Part shown: in pieces, positions 48,813 through 57,147 of the stretch
How the letters are laid out: each line of letters opens with the position of its first letter
Position numbering within the stretch: the stretch's first letter is position 1
From: Methanobacteriota archaeon
GTDB taxonomy: Archaea > Thermoplasmatota > Poseidoniia > Poseidoniales > Thalassarchaeaceae
DNA: 64,000 nt
NCBI GenBank assembly: GCA_002716085.1
Contig: PAYZ01000009.1
Span: 91,768 to 155,767, forward strand
Reading direction: 5' to 3'
Translations under genes and position numbers: made by a program
The notes under the pieces: generated by a model
What the model was told of the DNA's origin: nothing
Seen by the model: the letters and a program-made list of their open reading frames with translations, nothing else
Database searches by the model: none

Positions 48813-50078
48813 GTGGAAGGGGTTCTGACCCTAGACGATGTCGACTTATCCGGGCGAACTGTTCTGTACAGGGTTGACGTAAACTCCCCACTGGAACCTT
48901 CCTCAGGAAAGCTGCTTGATGACGGTAGACTGCGTGCGATTGTGCCAACCCTCAGTCGCCTAAAATCATCAAGAGTGATTATCCTTGCCCACCAGTCCAG
49001 ACCCGGAAAATCTGACTTCACAGACATGTCTCCACACTGCGAAAGACTTTCTGAGATCATGGGAAAATCAATCACACTCATTCCAGACGTTTGTGGCGAT
49101 GCTGTCTTGGAAGAAATTGGAAAGATTCCGGAGGGGGAGATAATCTTCCTAGATAATGTCAGATCGAATGACGAAGAGTACGGAAAAATATACGATTCCA
49201 ACAAGCAGACCGAATCTACAGAAATAGTGTCTCGATTATCTGGAGTTTCGGATGTTTATGTCACTGATGCATTCGCTGCAGCACATAGAAGATCACCGAC
49301 TCTAACTGGATTCACAAACTCAATGCCTTGCATTGCTGGGACACTAATGGAAAGCGAGATCAGCAATCTCAGAATCGCCCTAAATGACCCTCCAAGGCCA
49401 TATCTTGCAATACTAGGGGGAGCCAAGTGCGATGATTCGGTTAGGGTAGCTCACAACCTTCTTTCCAAGGAAAAAGTCGACTACATTTCATTCGTCGGAG
49501 TTACTGGAAATTTGATGCTTTGGATTTCAGGCAAAGACATAGGGGAGAGAAACAAGGACTTCATCAGGAATACACTAGGGGGCCAATTCAATTCTGCCTG
49601 GGATGCAGGCAAGGGAATATTCTCAAATCACTCTGAGATGTTGCTTCTGCCAATAGATGTTGCAATCGAGTCGGATGGGGCAAGAGTGCCCTTGTCCATA
49701 GAAGACCTGCCCTCGGAGGACCCCATATACGATATAGGGATAGAGACCCTAAGGAAACTCTCTCCAATAGTCAAGGAAGCTGGCTGCATCCTCTGGAACG
49801 GACCGGCATCTTACTTCGAACATTCGGAGTTCGCATTTGGTACCATAGAGATCCTAAACATGTGTACTGAGACTGATGCAATGACAATTATCGGGGGCGG
49901 CCACACTAGTGCCCTAGTTAACAGCAGAGGGGTTTCGGATAAGGTAACTCATAACAGCACAGGGGGGGGCTCAACTATGTGCTTCCTATCAGGAGAACCA
50001 ATGCCAGTAATTGCTTCACTGAAGGAATCGTTCAAAAAATTCGGAGAGAGACTGTCTGATCTGGGTCTTAAATCCTGA
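48813..50078 (+). CDS. pgk: Phosphoglycerate kinase
   Basis: LYRVDVNSPLEPSSGKLLDDGRLRAIVPTL, VYVTDAFAAAHRRSPTLTGF, AILGGAKCDDSVRV, IIGGGHTSALV; GTG start. Confidence 0.95.
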   Translation: MEGVLTLDDVDLSGRTVLYRVDVNSPLEPSSGKLLDDGRLRAIVPTLSRLKSSRVIILAHQSRPGKSDFTDMSPHCERLSEIMGKSITLIPDVCGDAVLEEIGKIPEGEIIFLDNVRSNDEEYGKIYDSNKQTESTEIVSRLSGVSDVYVTDAFAAAHRRSPTLTGFTNSMPCIAGTLMESEISNLRIALNDPPRPYLAILGGAKCDDSVRVAHNLLSKEKVDYISFVGVTGNLMLWISGKDIGERNKDFIRNTLGGQFNSAWDAGKGIFSNHSEMLLLPIDVAIESDGARVPLSIEDLPSEDPIYDIGIETLRKLSPIVKEAGCILWNGPASYFEHSEFAFGTIEILNMCTETDAMTIIGGGHTSALVNSRGVSDKVTHNSTGGGSTMCFLSGEPMPVIASLKESFKKFGERLSDLGLKS

Positions 50079-50155
50079 TGGAGCCACTGGGGAGATTCGA
50101 ACTCCCGGCCTTCTGATTACGAATCAGACGCTCTACCAGGCTAAGCTACAGTGGC
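50079..50155 (-). tRNA. tRNA-Thr (anticodon CGT), CCA encoded
   Basis: Reverse strand: GCCACTG TA GCTT AGCCTGGTA GAGC G TCTGA TTCGTAA TCAGA AGGCC GGGAG TTCGAAT CTCCC CAGTGGC T CCA; full cloverleaf, no intron. Confidence 0.97.
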
Positions 50156-50222
50156 AGCATCGCGCCCACCTTTGCTCTTGGCATAAGAGAATCGGTAAAG
50201 TAAATGAGAATGATTCCCGAAC

Positions 50223-51608
50223 TCACTGCAGCTTGTCAATATCTGCCAGATGGCCTATTCTTTCTTCTACGTCTGCGATTATTGAATCCAGAGTTTCATG
50301 ATCCCTGGCCTCAGCCCTCATTACTAGGATAGGCTCAGTGTTGCTGGGTCGGCAGAGATACCAACCTCCATCATATCTAACCCTCACACCATCGACACTG
50401 GAGAAATCCTTGTCTGAGAATGCTTCCATTACCGCTTCCATCACTTCCTCTCTTTTCCCAACCAGTGGGACCTTCCCTTCGTCTGTAGAAGGGTACTCTG
50501 GCATAAATGAAAATCTTTCAGAGAACACAACTCCACCTTGCTCGGGCGAAACATCCCGGCCAACTATTTCCATCAGTCTGGCAGCATTGTAGATTGCATC
50601 GTCAAAGCCATCCCAGTGGTCATTCATGAAGAAATGACCAGACATCTCTCCCGCCATTGGCGAACTAGGATTGTTTCTAAGCTCCATTTTCATGAAAGTA
50701 TGTCCAGTCCTAACCATCTTCGGAATCCCTCCCGATTGTAGAATAGCCTCCTCCAAAGCCATACTGCATTTCACATCATAGAATATCGTCCTTTCTTCAT
50801 CAGTTGCGTGTTCATCGACTTTAGCAAGAACATCTTTGACAAAGAGGGCCATTAACCGATCCGGGTGAATGAATCTGCCCTTCTCGTCCACCACACCAAG
50901 TCGATCACCATCGCCATCCATCCCAATGCCGAACTCAGCGCCATGCTCGATCACGGCCTTTCCTAGATCTAGCATGTTCTTCTGACGAGTTGGATCTGGT
51001 GGATGGTTTGGAAACGAGCTATCCCAGTCACAGAAAATTGGAATCACATCAACACCAAGGCTTTCCAGAGTTCTCAAGGCAAGTGGCCCTGGAACTGCAT
51101 TTCCACAATCCAGAACCACCCTGATGTCCCTTTCCGGCTTACCAACACTGCCTACCACCGAATCGATATAGGAGTCCTCATAGTCATCCCTGACCTCTAG
51201 AGAACCATCTCCAACTCTGAAATCCCCAGACTCGAAAGTTCTCCTAATGTCTTGTAGCTCCTCCCCTCCGAGAGGCCTCTTTCCATGGCAGATCTTGAAA
51301 CCGTTGTATTCGGGAGGATTATGGCTTGCAGTGATAGCCACTGCAACATCAACGGGAAGGTCTACCGTCGATCTGTATAGTACACCCGTAGTAGAGATTC
51401 CCAAATCTAGAACATCCGCTCCAGCTGACATCAAACCACGAACGAACGCCTCGTGATAGGAAGGACTTGAGTCTCTGATGTCCCTGACAACAGAAACACA
51501 ATCAGCATCTAGATGAGTTGCAATGGCCTTCCCCAGACGATTGGCGAATTCGACGTCCAACTCCTCTCCAACTATCCCTCTAATGTCGTAGGCCTTGAAA
51601 ACGCTCAT
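50223..51608 (-). CDS. manB: Phosphomannomutase/phosphoglucomutase
   Basis: VAVAITASHNPPEYNGFKI, GIGMDGDGDRLGVVDE, GEMSGHFFM, RPSNTEPILVMRAEA. Confidence 0.95.
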   Translation of the reverse strand: MSVFKAYDIRGIVGEELDVEFANRLGKAIATHLDADCVSVVRDIRDSSPSYHEAFVRGLMSAGADVLDLGISTTGVLYRSTVDLPVDVAVAITASHNPPEYNGFKICHGKRPLGGEELQDIRRTFESGDFRVGDGSLEVRDDYEDSYIDSVVGSVGKPERDIRVVLDCGNAVPGPLALRTLESLGVDVIPIFCDWDSSFPNHPPDPTRQKNMLDLGKAVIEHGAEFGIGMDGDGDRLGVVDEKGRFIHPDRLMALFVKDVLAKVDEHATDEERTIFYDVKCSMALEEAILQSGGIPKMVRTGHTFMKMELRNNPSSPMAGEMSGHFFMNDHWDGFDDAIYNAARLMEIVGRDVSPEQGGVVFSERFSFMPEYPSTDEGKVPLVGKREEVMEAVMEAFSDKDFSSVDGVRVRYDGGWYLCRPSNTEPILVMRAEARDHETLDSIIADVEERIGHLADIDKLQ

Positions 51609-51649
51609 GCATATTACTCCTGTAAGCTCACCTAATTATTATCCATAAT

Positions 51650-51672
51650 GAAAATTACTTTACGTAATTTTC
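51650..51672. promoter_or_regulatory. Perfect 9-bp inverted repeat GAAAATTAC-TTTAC-GTAATTTTC upstream of manB
   Basis: Read directly from the intergenic sequence between RidA (51695) and manB (51608). Confidence 0.5.
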
Positions 51673-51694
51673 TTACGATTTAGATGAGAATATT

Positions 51695-52111
51695 TCATAT
51701 AAAAGCCTCTTCCAATTCAGCAGGTAAATCTGTCCTATAATCTCCAGAATTCCTCACAGCTTCACATACTATCTCAACCAATGCTCCAAGAGGAAGTTTT
51801 GCTGGAGAATAAGCTGCTCTGGCCGGAGGAATTGTGTCTCCAAGCCATTCTCCATAAATCTCATTAATTTTCGAATAATAGTCAATATCTGCCATCAGTA
51901 TTGTTACTTTAACCAAATCAGCCTTTGAACTGTTTGAGGCTGCCAACAGGTCATCAATTTTTGTTAGAGTGCCCCTAGTCTGTGACTCGATGTCATCTCC
52001 GGAATCCACATCAACTTGCCCCGAAAGCCAGATGTGGTCTCCAGATACAATTCCGGGGCTGTATGGACCGAACTTGATTCCTCCGGTATCAATCTTCAAC
52101 TTCCTGCTCAT
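51695..52111 (-). CDS. RidA/YjgF family protein
   Basis: GPYSPGIVSGDHIWLSGQV, TRGTLTKIDDLLAASNSSKADLVKVTILMADI, PPARAAYSPAKLPLGALVEIVCEAV. Confidence 0.9.
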   Translation of the reverse strand: MSRKLKIDTGGIKFGPYSPGIVSGDHIWLSGQVDVDSGDDIESQTRGTLTKIDDLLAASNSSKADLVKVTILMADIDYYSKINEIYGEWLGDTIPPARAAYSPAKLPLGALVEIVCEAVRNSGDYRTDLPAELEEAFI

Positions 52112-52140
52112 GGTGGTCCTAAGGGGTATTGGGTATAGCC

Positions 52141-52563
52141 TTACTTGCGAAGTTGCTCCACTATCTCCATATGGTCTCCGGCCAGATCCTCTGACCCTAG
52201 ATCATCAAGACTCAACCACTGAGCATCCGATGCGTCATCCCCAGCATTTGGTATTGCAGCTTCATCAACTTCGACTAGGTAGAATATTGATATCACATGC
52301 TTTCTAGGATCACGCCGTGGGTCCCCATTAACTGAAAATAACTCTGGATTTCTACCTTCAAGCCCTGTCTCTTCCAACAGCTCTCGTAATACTGCATCCT
52401 CCGGATCCTCCCCGTAGTCAACAAATCCCCCAGGAAATGCCAGCCTGTCTTTCCAGGGGGCAAACTTCCTCCTGATAAGAAGAACCTGAGTACCTTGTTC
52501 GCTCTCCCTAAGTGATATGGCATCCACGGCCAGCGATGGATTCCTAAATTCTTCACCCGCCAT
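52141..52563 (-). CDS. NUDIX hydrolase
   Basis: Intact Nudix box GGFVDYGEDPEDAVLRELLEETGLEG. Confidence 0.93.
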   Translation of the reverse strand: MAGEEFRNPSLAVDAISLRESEQGTQVLLIRRKFAPWKDRLAFPGGFVDYGEDPEDAVLRELLEETGLEGRNPELFSVNGDPRRDPRKHVISIFYLVEVDEAAIPNAGDDASDAQWLSLDDLGSEDLAGDHMEIVEQLRK

Positions 52564-53434
52564 ATCTCCTCCTCCTCATCTGAAATGTCTCTATTGCCTC
52601 GTAAAGGTCACCCTTCGAGAATGAAGGCCAGTGGACATCAGTAAAATACAGCTCCGAGTAGGCGATTTGCCATAGGAGAAAGTTCGAAACCCTCTCCTCC
52701 CCACTGGTCCTGATTACTAGATCAGGATCTGGAATCTCAGAATCGTAAAGCCTATTGGAGATTTCACTTGTATCAATCTGATCAATTGTCAGGCTTCCAG
52801 ATGCATGGTCCGAGGCAATTTCCTTCACTGCATCAACAATTTCCTCCCTTCCCCCGTATGCAAGGCAAACTGTGAAGGTGAAGTTTGAGTAGCCATTCGT
52901 CCTTTCTTCAGCGAATTTTATTGCCTCCCTGACTCTCTCTGGGAGATTTCCAATCCTTCCTGCTGCCCTAACTCTCACCTCTTCGGAGTGAATCCTCGGA
53001 TCTTCGGCTATCTCATTCAGTCCGGAAACATATAGGTCGTATAGGGAATCCAACTCGTCAACATCTCTAGTTGAAATGTTTTCAGTGGAGAGTGCATAGA
53101 CAGTAAGATAAGGAATACCCAGATCCATAATCCAGTCCATAACCTCCTTCAATTTCTCCTTCCCATACTTGTGACCAATCTCCGTCCCAGCGCTAATGTT
53201 CCATGCAAATCTACGATTTCCGTCCATGATTATGGAGATGTGTTTTGGCAGTTCCCCAGAAATTACCCTATCCCTCCTTCTATTGGCCCTGACCCTATCT
53301 AATCTAGAAACAAAGCTCCATGCTAACCAGGAGTCGGAAATCTTCCTAGCAGGCCAGGAGAAAATTCTGAATCGAAGAAGCCACTTTGCCAAACCGTCGA
53401 TTCGACGACCAATGCCCCCCCTGCGCCTTGCCAT
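52553..53434 (-). CDS. uppS: cis-Prenyltransferase (undecaprenyl/dehydrodolichyl diphosphate synthase)
   Basis: HISIIMDGNRRFAWN, GHKYGKEKLKEVMDWIMDLGIPYLTVYALSTEN, DLVIRTSGEERVSNFLLWQIAYSELYFTDVHWPSF. Confidence 0.95.
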   Translation of the reverse strand: MARRRGGIGRRIDGLAKWLLRFRIFSWPARKISDSWLAWSFVSRLDRVRANRRRDRVISGELPKHISIIMDGNRRFAWNISAGTEIGHKYGKEKLKEVMDWIMDLGIPYLTVYALSTENISTRDVDELDSLYDLYVSGLNEIAEDPRIHSEEVRVRAAGRIGNLPERVREAIKFAEERTNGYSNFTFTVCLAYGGREEIVDAVKEIASDHASGSLTIDQIDTSEISNRLYDSEIPDPDLVIRTSGEERVSNFLLWQIAYSELYFTDVHWPSFSKGDLYEAIETFQMRRRRYGG

Positions 53435-53482
53435 TAGATGCGCCGAGGCATCTAACCGTTAATACAACTGACTAGGAATGCG

Positions 53483-54028
53483 CTATTCAAAAATGATGTC
53501 AGCAGAGTCACCCACCCTGTCTAGAAGTCCCCTTTCTGGATTGACGACAATAACCTCTCCAGCATGGTCCCAGACGGGAATATCGTGCCTGCTATTTCCA
53601 GCATATGAGAAGCCACCCTCTCCGAACCTTGAAACTAGTGCCTCTGCCTTCTTTTCCCCTCTGAGGTTAAACGACCTATCAGATGCGATTACGTCTGAGA
53701 ATATCCCTACCTGCCCAGCTACCTGTTCAGCAATCAGTCTATCAGAAGCCGTAGCTAGAACAATCAACCTCCCCTTTGCATGTTCTCCAGTCAACCAGTC
53801 AAGAAACTCAACATGATAACTTAGGCTAGCAGGGTCGAATACCAGTCTATTGGCAAGCTCTCTTTTCCATTCTGCCCTTCTGCCGGAAAACTCCAACATC
53901 AGCATCCTAGGTAGCATCCAAGGACGTCTAAGCATCAAGCTTCGAAAGCTAACCCAACTCATGTCCGTGAGAATTAGGGTCCCATCCATGTCCACTGCCA
54001 ATGGCAGCCCCTGCTCGGCCTGACTCAC
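53483..54028 (-). CDS. HAD-superfamily phosphatase
   Basis: LAVDMDGTLILTDM, LIVLATASDRLIAEQVA, SYAGNSRHDIPVWDHAG. Confidence 0.88.
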   Translation of the reverse strand: MSQAEQGLPLAVDMDGTLILTDMSWVSFRSLMLRRPWMLPRMLMLEFSGRRAEWKRELANRLVFDPASLSYHVEFLDWLTGEHAKGRLIVLATASDRLIAEQVAGQVGIFSDVIASDRSFNLRGEKKAEALVSRFGEGGFSYAGNSRHDIPVWDHAGEVIVVNPERGLLDRVGDSADIIFE

Positions 54029-54112
54029 GACCCGCGCTCGGGCAGCTTCGATTCAAGTCTTTGCAGACCGATTCAATGAAGCCATACACCCTTTCCTAGT
54101 AACCGAGGGAAA

Positions 54113-55360
54113 ATGGCAGAGTGGAAGAGGAACTGGAGGCCGGCAGCAATGACGCCTCTGGAAAGCGACAATTCAGCACCTAAAGGATTCGAGAAATTCA
54201 CATTCGCCGGTATCGGGATGAAATGCAGTATAATTGAACCAAAGTCATTGAGTAAGACTTCTGATTGGGCAAGCATCGTTTCAGAATTGGAACAATGGGG
54301 GGAAGTCCCAGATACGTCATCTCTGCAGTCAATTTCAATTTCCGAGGATGAGAGCGGGCCAATCGCCATACTTCATGCTGGAAGTGAATGGTTTGCTGAA
54401 TTCCTCCCTTGGGGATCTGATGGGATGCTACGAAGAAGGTCTGAATCCGCCTCAGAAATATGTGACGCGCCATGTGGCGGGTATTCTTGGGAGGGAATCG
54501 ACATCATGGTCATTAGGAAGAACCCACCTATGGGTATTGACTCCGATGAAAATCTTAGAGAAGCACTGCAAGCTGGAGAAGTTGGAGTAGCAAGGGAAAT
54601 TCTCGGAGCATGCGGAAAATCACTAGGCCTCTACCACCAACATGTTAATTCTGAGAGAGTCACTCCCGCAGACCCAATTAGATGGAATCAGAGGCTTGCC
54701 GGAATCGAGGAGTCTCTCAGGGCCCACTCAATGTGGAGGGCCCCACACTCTAGAGATGCAGAATGCATGCTTGGACTGGGTAGCGTGAGATTCCAGGACT
54801 TCAAAGAGGGGAAAATAAGGATCGGCAGGCCAAGGCTCAGCGATGCCCTCTTCCCCCCAAAGTGCGAATTCCCTGCAATCAGGGATTTAGCCTCATTGGT
54901 ACATGACCTTTCTAGGATCCATCACAACACCGCTTGCAATCTAGACATTGTTGACCTCAGATCAGCTCTGATAGGTGGTTGGAGAGAATCAGCTCCTAGT
55001 AATTGGTCGTCAGACAGTGTGTTTTACACCCATAGGGGGGGTTTGGCGATTTGGGAGTATGAGCAGTGCCTATTGGATGTGGTAGAGGCGGTTTCGAACC
55101 AATCCGGAGCCCCTCAGCCATCTACTAACCTGATTAGTTATGTCCGTCCATTTCAGAAGAGGATGTTCAACAACAGAACAATCGCAGCCCTCTCAGTGTT
55201 GTTGGCTTTCCTCGGGGCATCATCATTGGCAAACACATTCCCATTCTCCGGAGAGGAGCTGCCCATTCCACTAGCATGCTTTCTTTCAAGTGCTGCTCTG
55301 ATGAGGTATTACAGGAGATTGGCACCCCCTCCTGAGATGCCTTTCTCTAGGTTCTTCTGA
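54113..55360 (+). CDS. Hypothetical protein with weak kinase-like character and C-terminal TM
   Basis: 415 aa; GACGKSLGLYHQHV and IRDLASLVHDLSRIHHNTACNLDIVD faintly resemble RIO/APH-type kinase folds; hydrophobic C-terminal hairpin. Confidence 0.6.
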   Translation: MAEWKRNWRPAAMTPLESDNSAPKGFEKFTFAGIGMKCSIIEPKSLSKTSDWASIVSELEQWGEVPDTSSLQSISISEDESGPIAILHAGSEWFAEFLPWGSDGMLRRRSESASEICDAPCGGYSWEGIDIMVIRKNPPMGIDSDENLREALQAGEVGVAREILGACGKSLGLYHQHVNSERVTPADPIRWNQRLAGIEESLRAHSMWRAPHSRDAECMLGLGSVRFQDFKEGKIRIGRPRLSDALFPPKCEFPAIRDLASLVHDLSRIHHNTACNLDIVDLRSALIGGWRESAPSNWSSDSVFYTHRGGLAIWEYEQCLLDVVEAVSNQSGAPQPSTNLISYVRPFQKRMFNNRTIAALSVLLAFLGASSLANTFPFSGEELPIPLACFLSSAALMRYYRRLAPPPEMPFSRFF

Positions 55361-55943
55361 CTTTCCCATCTTCGAAGATATAGTACAAAGGTACTCCAGT
55401 GGGGATCTCCAGAGAGACAATATCCTCCGGGCTAATTTTCTCAATGTGCATAACAATGGAACGGAGAGAGTTGCCATGTGCAGAAACTAGAACGTTCAGA
55501 CCATCCTCTAAGTTTGGTATTATCTCTTCTTCGAAGTATGGTATTGTCCTATCCGCAGTCATCTTCAGGCTCTCTCCTCCGGGTGGAGCAATGTCGTAAG
55601 ACCTCCTCCAGGTTCGAACCTGCTCTTGACCGTGCTTCTCGGCAGTCTCTGCTTTGTTTAGTCCTTGTAGGGAGCCATAGTTCCTCTCGTTCAATCTCCA
55701 GTCATACCTTCTTTCAGCTTCACTTGATGATTCGTTGTGCTCAAGTATTATGTCGGCTGTCATCTGAGCCCTAACCAAATCACTCGTATGAACTATGTCA
55801 ATTCTAATTCCGCTTAGCTCAATACCAGCATCCTTTGCTTCCATTATTCCTTTCTCCGACAGTTCCACGTCAGTCCAACCTGTGAACCGATTTGTAGCAT
55901 TCCAAACCGACTGTCCATGACGGATTAGGATTAGTTCGGCCAT
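55347..55943 (-). CDS. gpmA: 2,3-bisphosphoglycerate-dependent phosphoglycerate mutase
   Basis: LILIRHGQSVWNATNRFTGWTDVELSEKG, RRYDWRLNERNYGSLQGLNKAETAEKHG, SAHGNSLRSIVMHI. Confidence 0.94.
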   Translation of the reverse strand: MAELILIRHGQSVWNATNRFTGWTDVELSEKGIMEAKDAGIELSGIRIDIVHTSDLVRAQMTADIILEHNESSSEAERRYDWRLNERNYGSLQGLNKAETAEKHGQEQVRTWRRSYDIAPPGGESLKMTADRTIPYFEEEIIPNLEDGLNVLVSAHGNSLRSIVMHIEKISPEDIVSLEIPTGVPLYYIFEDGKVRRT

Positions 55944-55953
55944 GCCCGGTCAC

Positions 55954-57051
55954 CTATAGTTGGCGCCTTCTTCGTGGCTCGTGGAAACTGAGGCCGCACT
56001 CTAATCCGACAGACCTCCCCATGAGAAGGATGTCCTCCCTGAACTCCCTGTGGGTCTTCCCACTGGACTCGCAGTAGAAGTTGCAAGAAACTGTAACCTT
56101 TGGGGGTTGACTAGCAGTTATCTTCACCCAAGAGTCCTCTGCTTTGGTAGCCCTAGAGTCCTTGAGAACCTCTTCACATAGGCTATCGCAGAACTTCTTG
56201 AGCGCAGACTGGTCACTTTCCTCCTCAAACTCGAATATTGGTCTTATTCTCCTAAATCTCCTCATTGTGAAATTCTCCACTGGCGAGTTGGTGATGTTCG
56301 AATTAGGCATAGTGATTATCGTGTCATTTCCAGATCTGATAACTGTGGTCCTAAGTCCTATGCTTATGACCTCTCCCTCAACTCCATCGACAATTATCCA
56401 GTCTCCCACATTGAAGGGCTGATCAACAATTATTGAAATGGCCCCGAACACATTTGCAACTGAGTCTCTTGCTGCCAGTGCAAGTGCAAGACCTGTAATG
56501 CCAAGCCCAGCAATCATACCATTCAGATTCAATCCAATTAGACCCGCAATCACGAAAACCCCGATTACCACCACTGCCATCCTTCCTATGGCCTCGGCAA
56601 CGCTAGCGAGTGACTTCCTCGCCGCAACATCGTCCCCCTCGACTACGATGAAGGCATCGAGGTAGTCGACTAGCCTATAGGCTGCAATCAACATCAGAAT
56701 TACGAAACCCGCACGACAGATTTCAGCAACGTTCTCCATCCACCCTACTCTCCAAACGACCTCTCCAGGGGAAGCCTCTACATTTGCCAGCAACCAGTCA
56801 AGTGACTGCCACATTACAAGTAGCCCTACCATCCATCCCAGCGATTTTGGAGCGAACAGGGTCTTCCCATCTATCCTCTCAGTCTTGGAGAAAAGATCCA
56901 TAATTCTTGGGAAAAGGACCTTCCTAGACACTAGGCCCAATCCAACACTAATTACTACTAGTAGAATTACTAGGAAGAATCCCCCGGACGAGAACCCGTA
57001 GGCAAAGTCCTCCCCCGAAACTTTTCCACCTATCCCAAAACTATCAGCCAT
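55954..57051 (-). CDS. MscS-family mechanosensitive channel
   Basis: GITGLALALAARDSVANVFGAISIIVDQPFNVGDWIIVDGVEGEVISIGLRTTVIRSGNDTIITMPNSNITNSPV. Confidence 0.93.
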   Translation of the reverse strand: MADSFGIGGKVSGEDFAYGFSSGGFFLVILLVVISVGLGLVSRKVLFPRIMDLFSKTERIDGKTLFAPKSLGWMVGLLVMWQSLDWLLANVEASPGEVVWRVGWMENVAEICRAGFVILMLIAAYRLVDYLDAFIVVEGDDVAARKSLASVAEAIGRMAVVVIGVFVIAGLIGLNLNGMIAGLGITGLALALAARDSVANVFGAISIIVDQPFNVGDWIIVDGVEGEVISIGLRTTVIRSGNDTIITMPNSNITNSPVENFTMRRFRRIRPIFEFEEESDQSALKKFCDSLCEEVLKDSRATKAEDSWVKITASQPPKVTVSCNFYCESSGKTHREFREDILLMGRSVGLECGLSFHEPRRRRQL

Positions 57052-57147
57052 GTGCTTCCGACAAAGACCTACTCAAAAAATGAACCCGGTCCTACGGACC
57101 GTAACCCGTGCGTTTCAATACCTACAGTCGTCCCGGCGATTCGTAGC

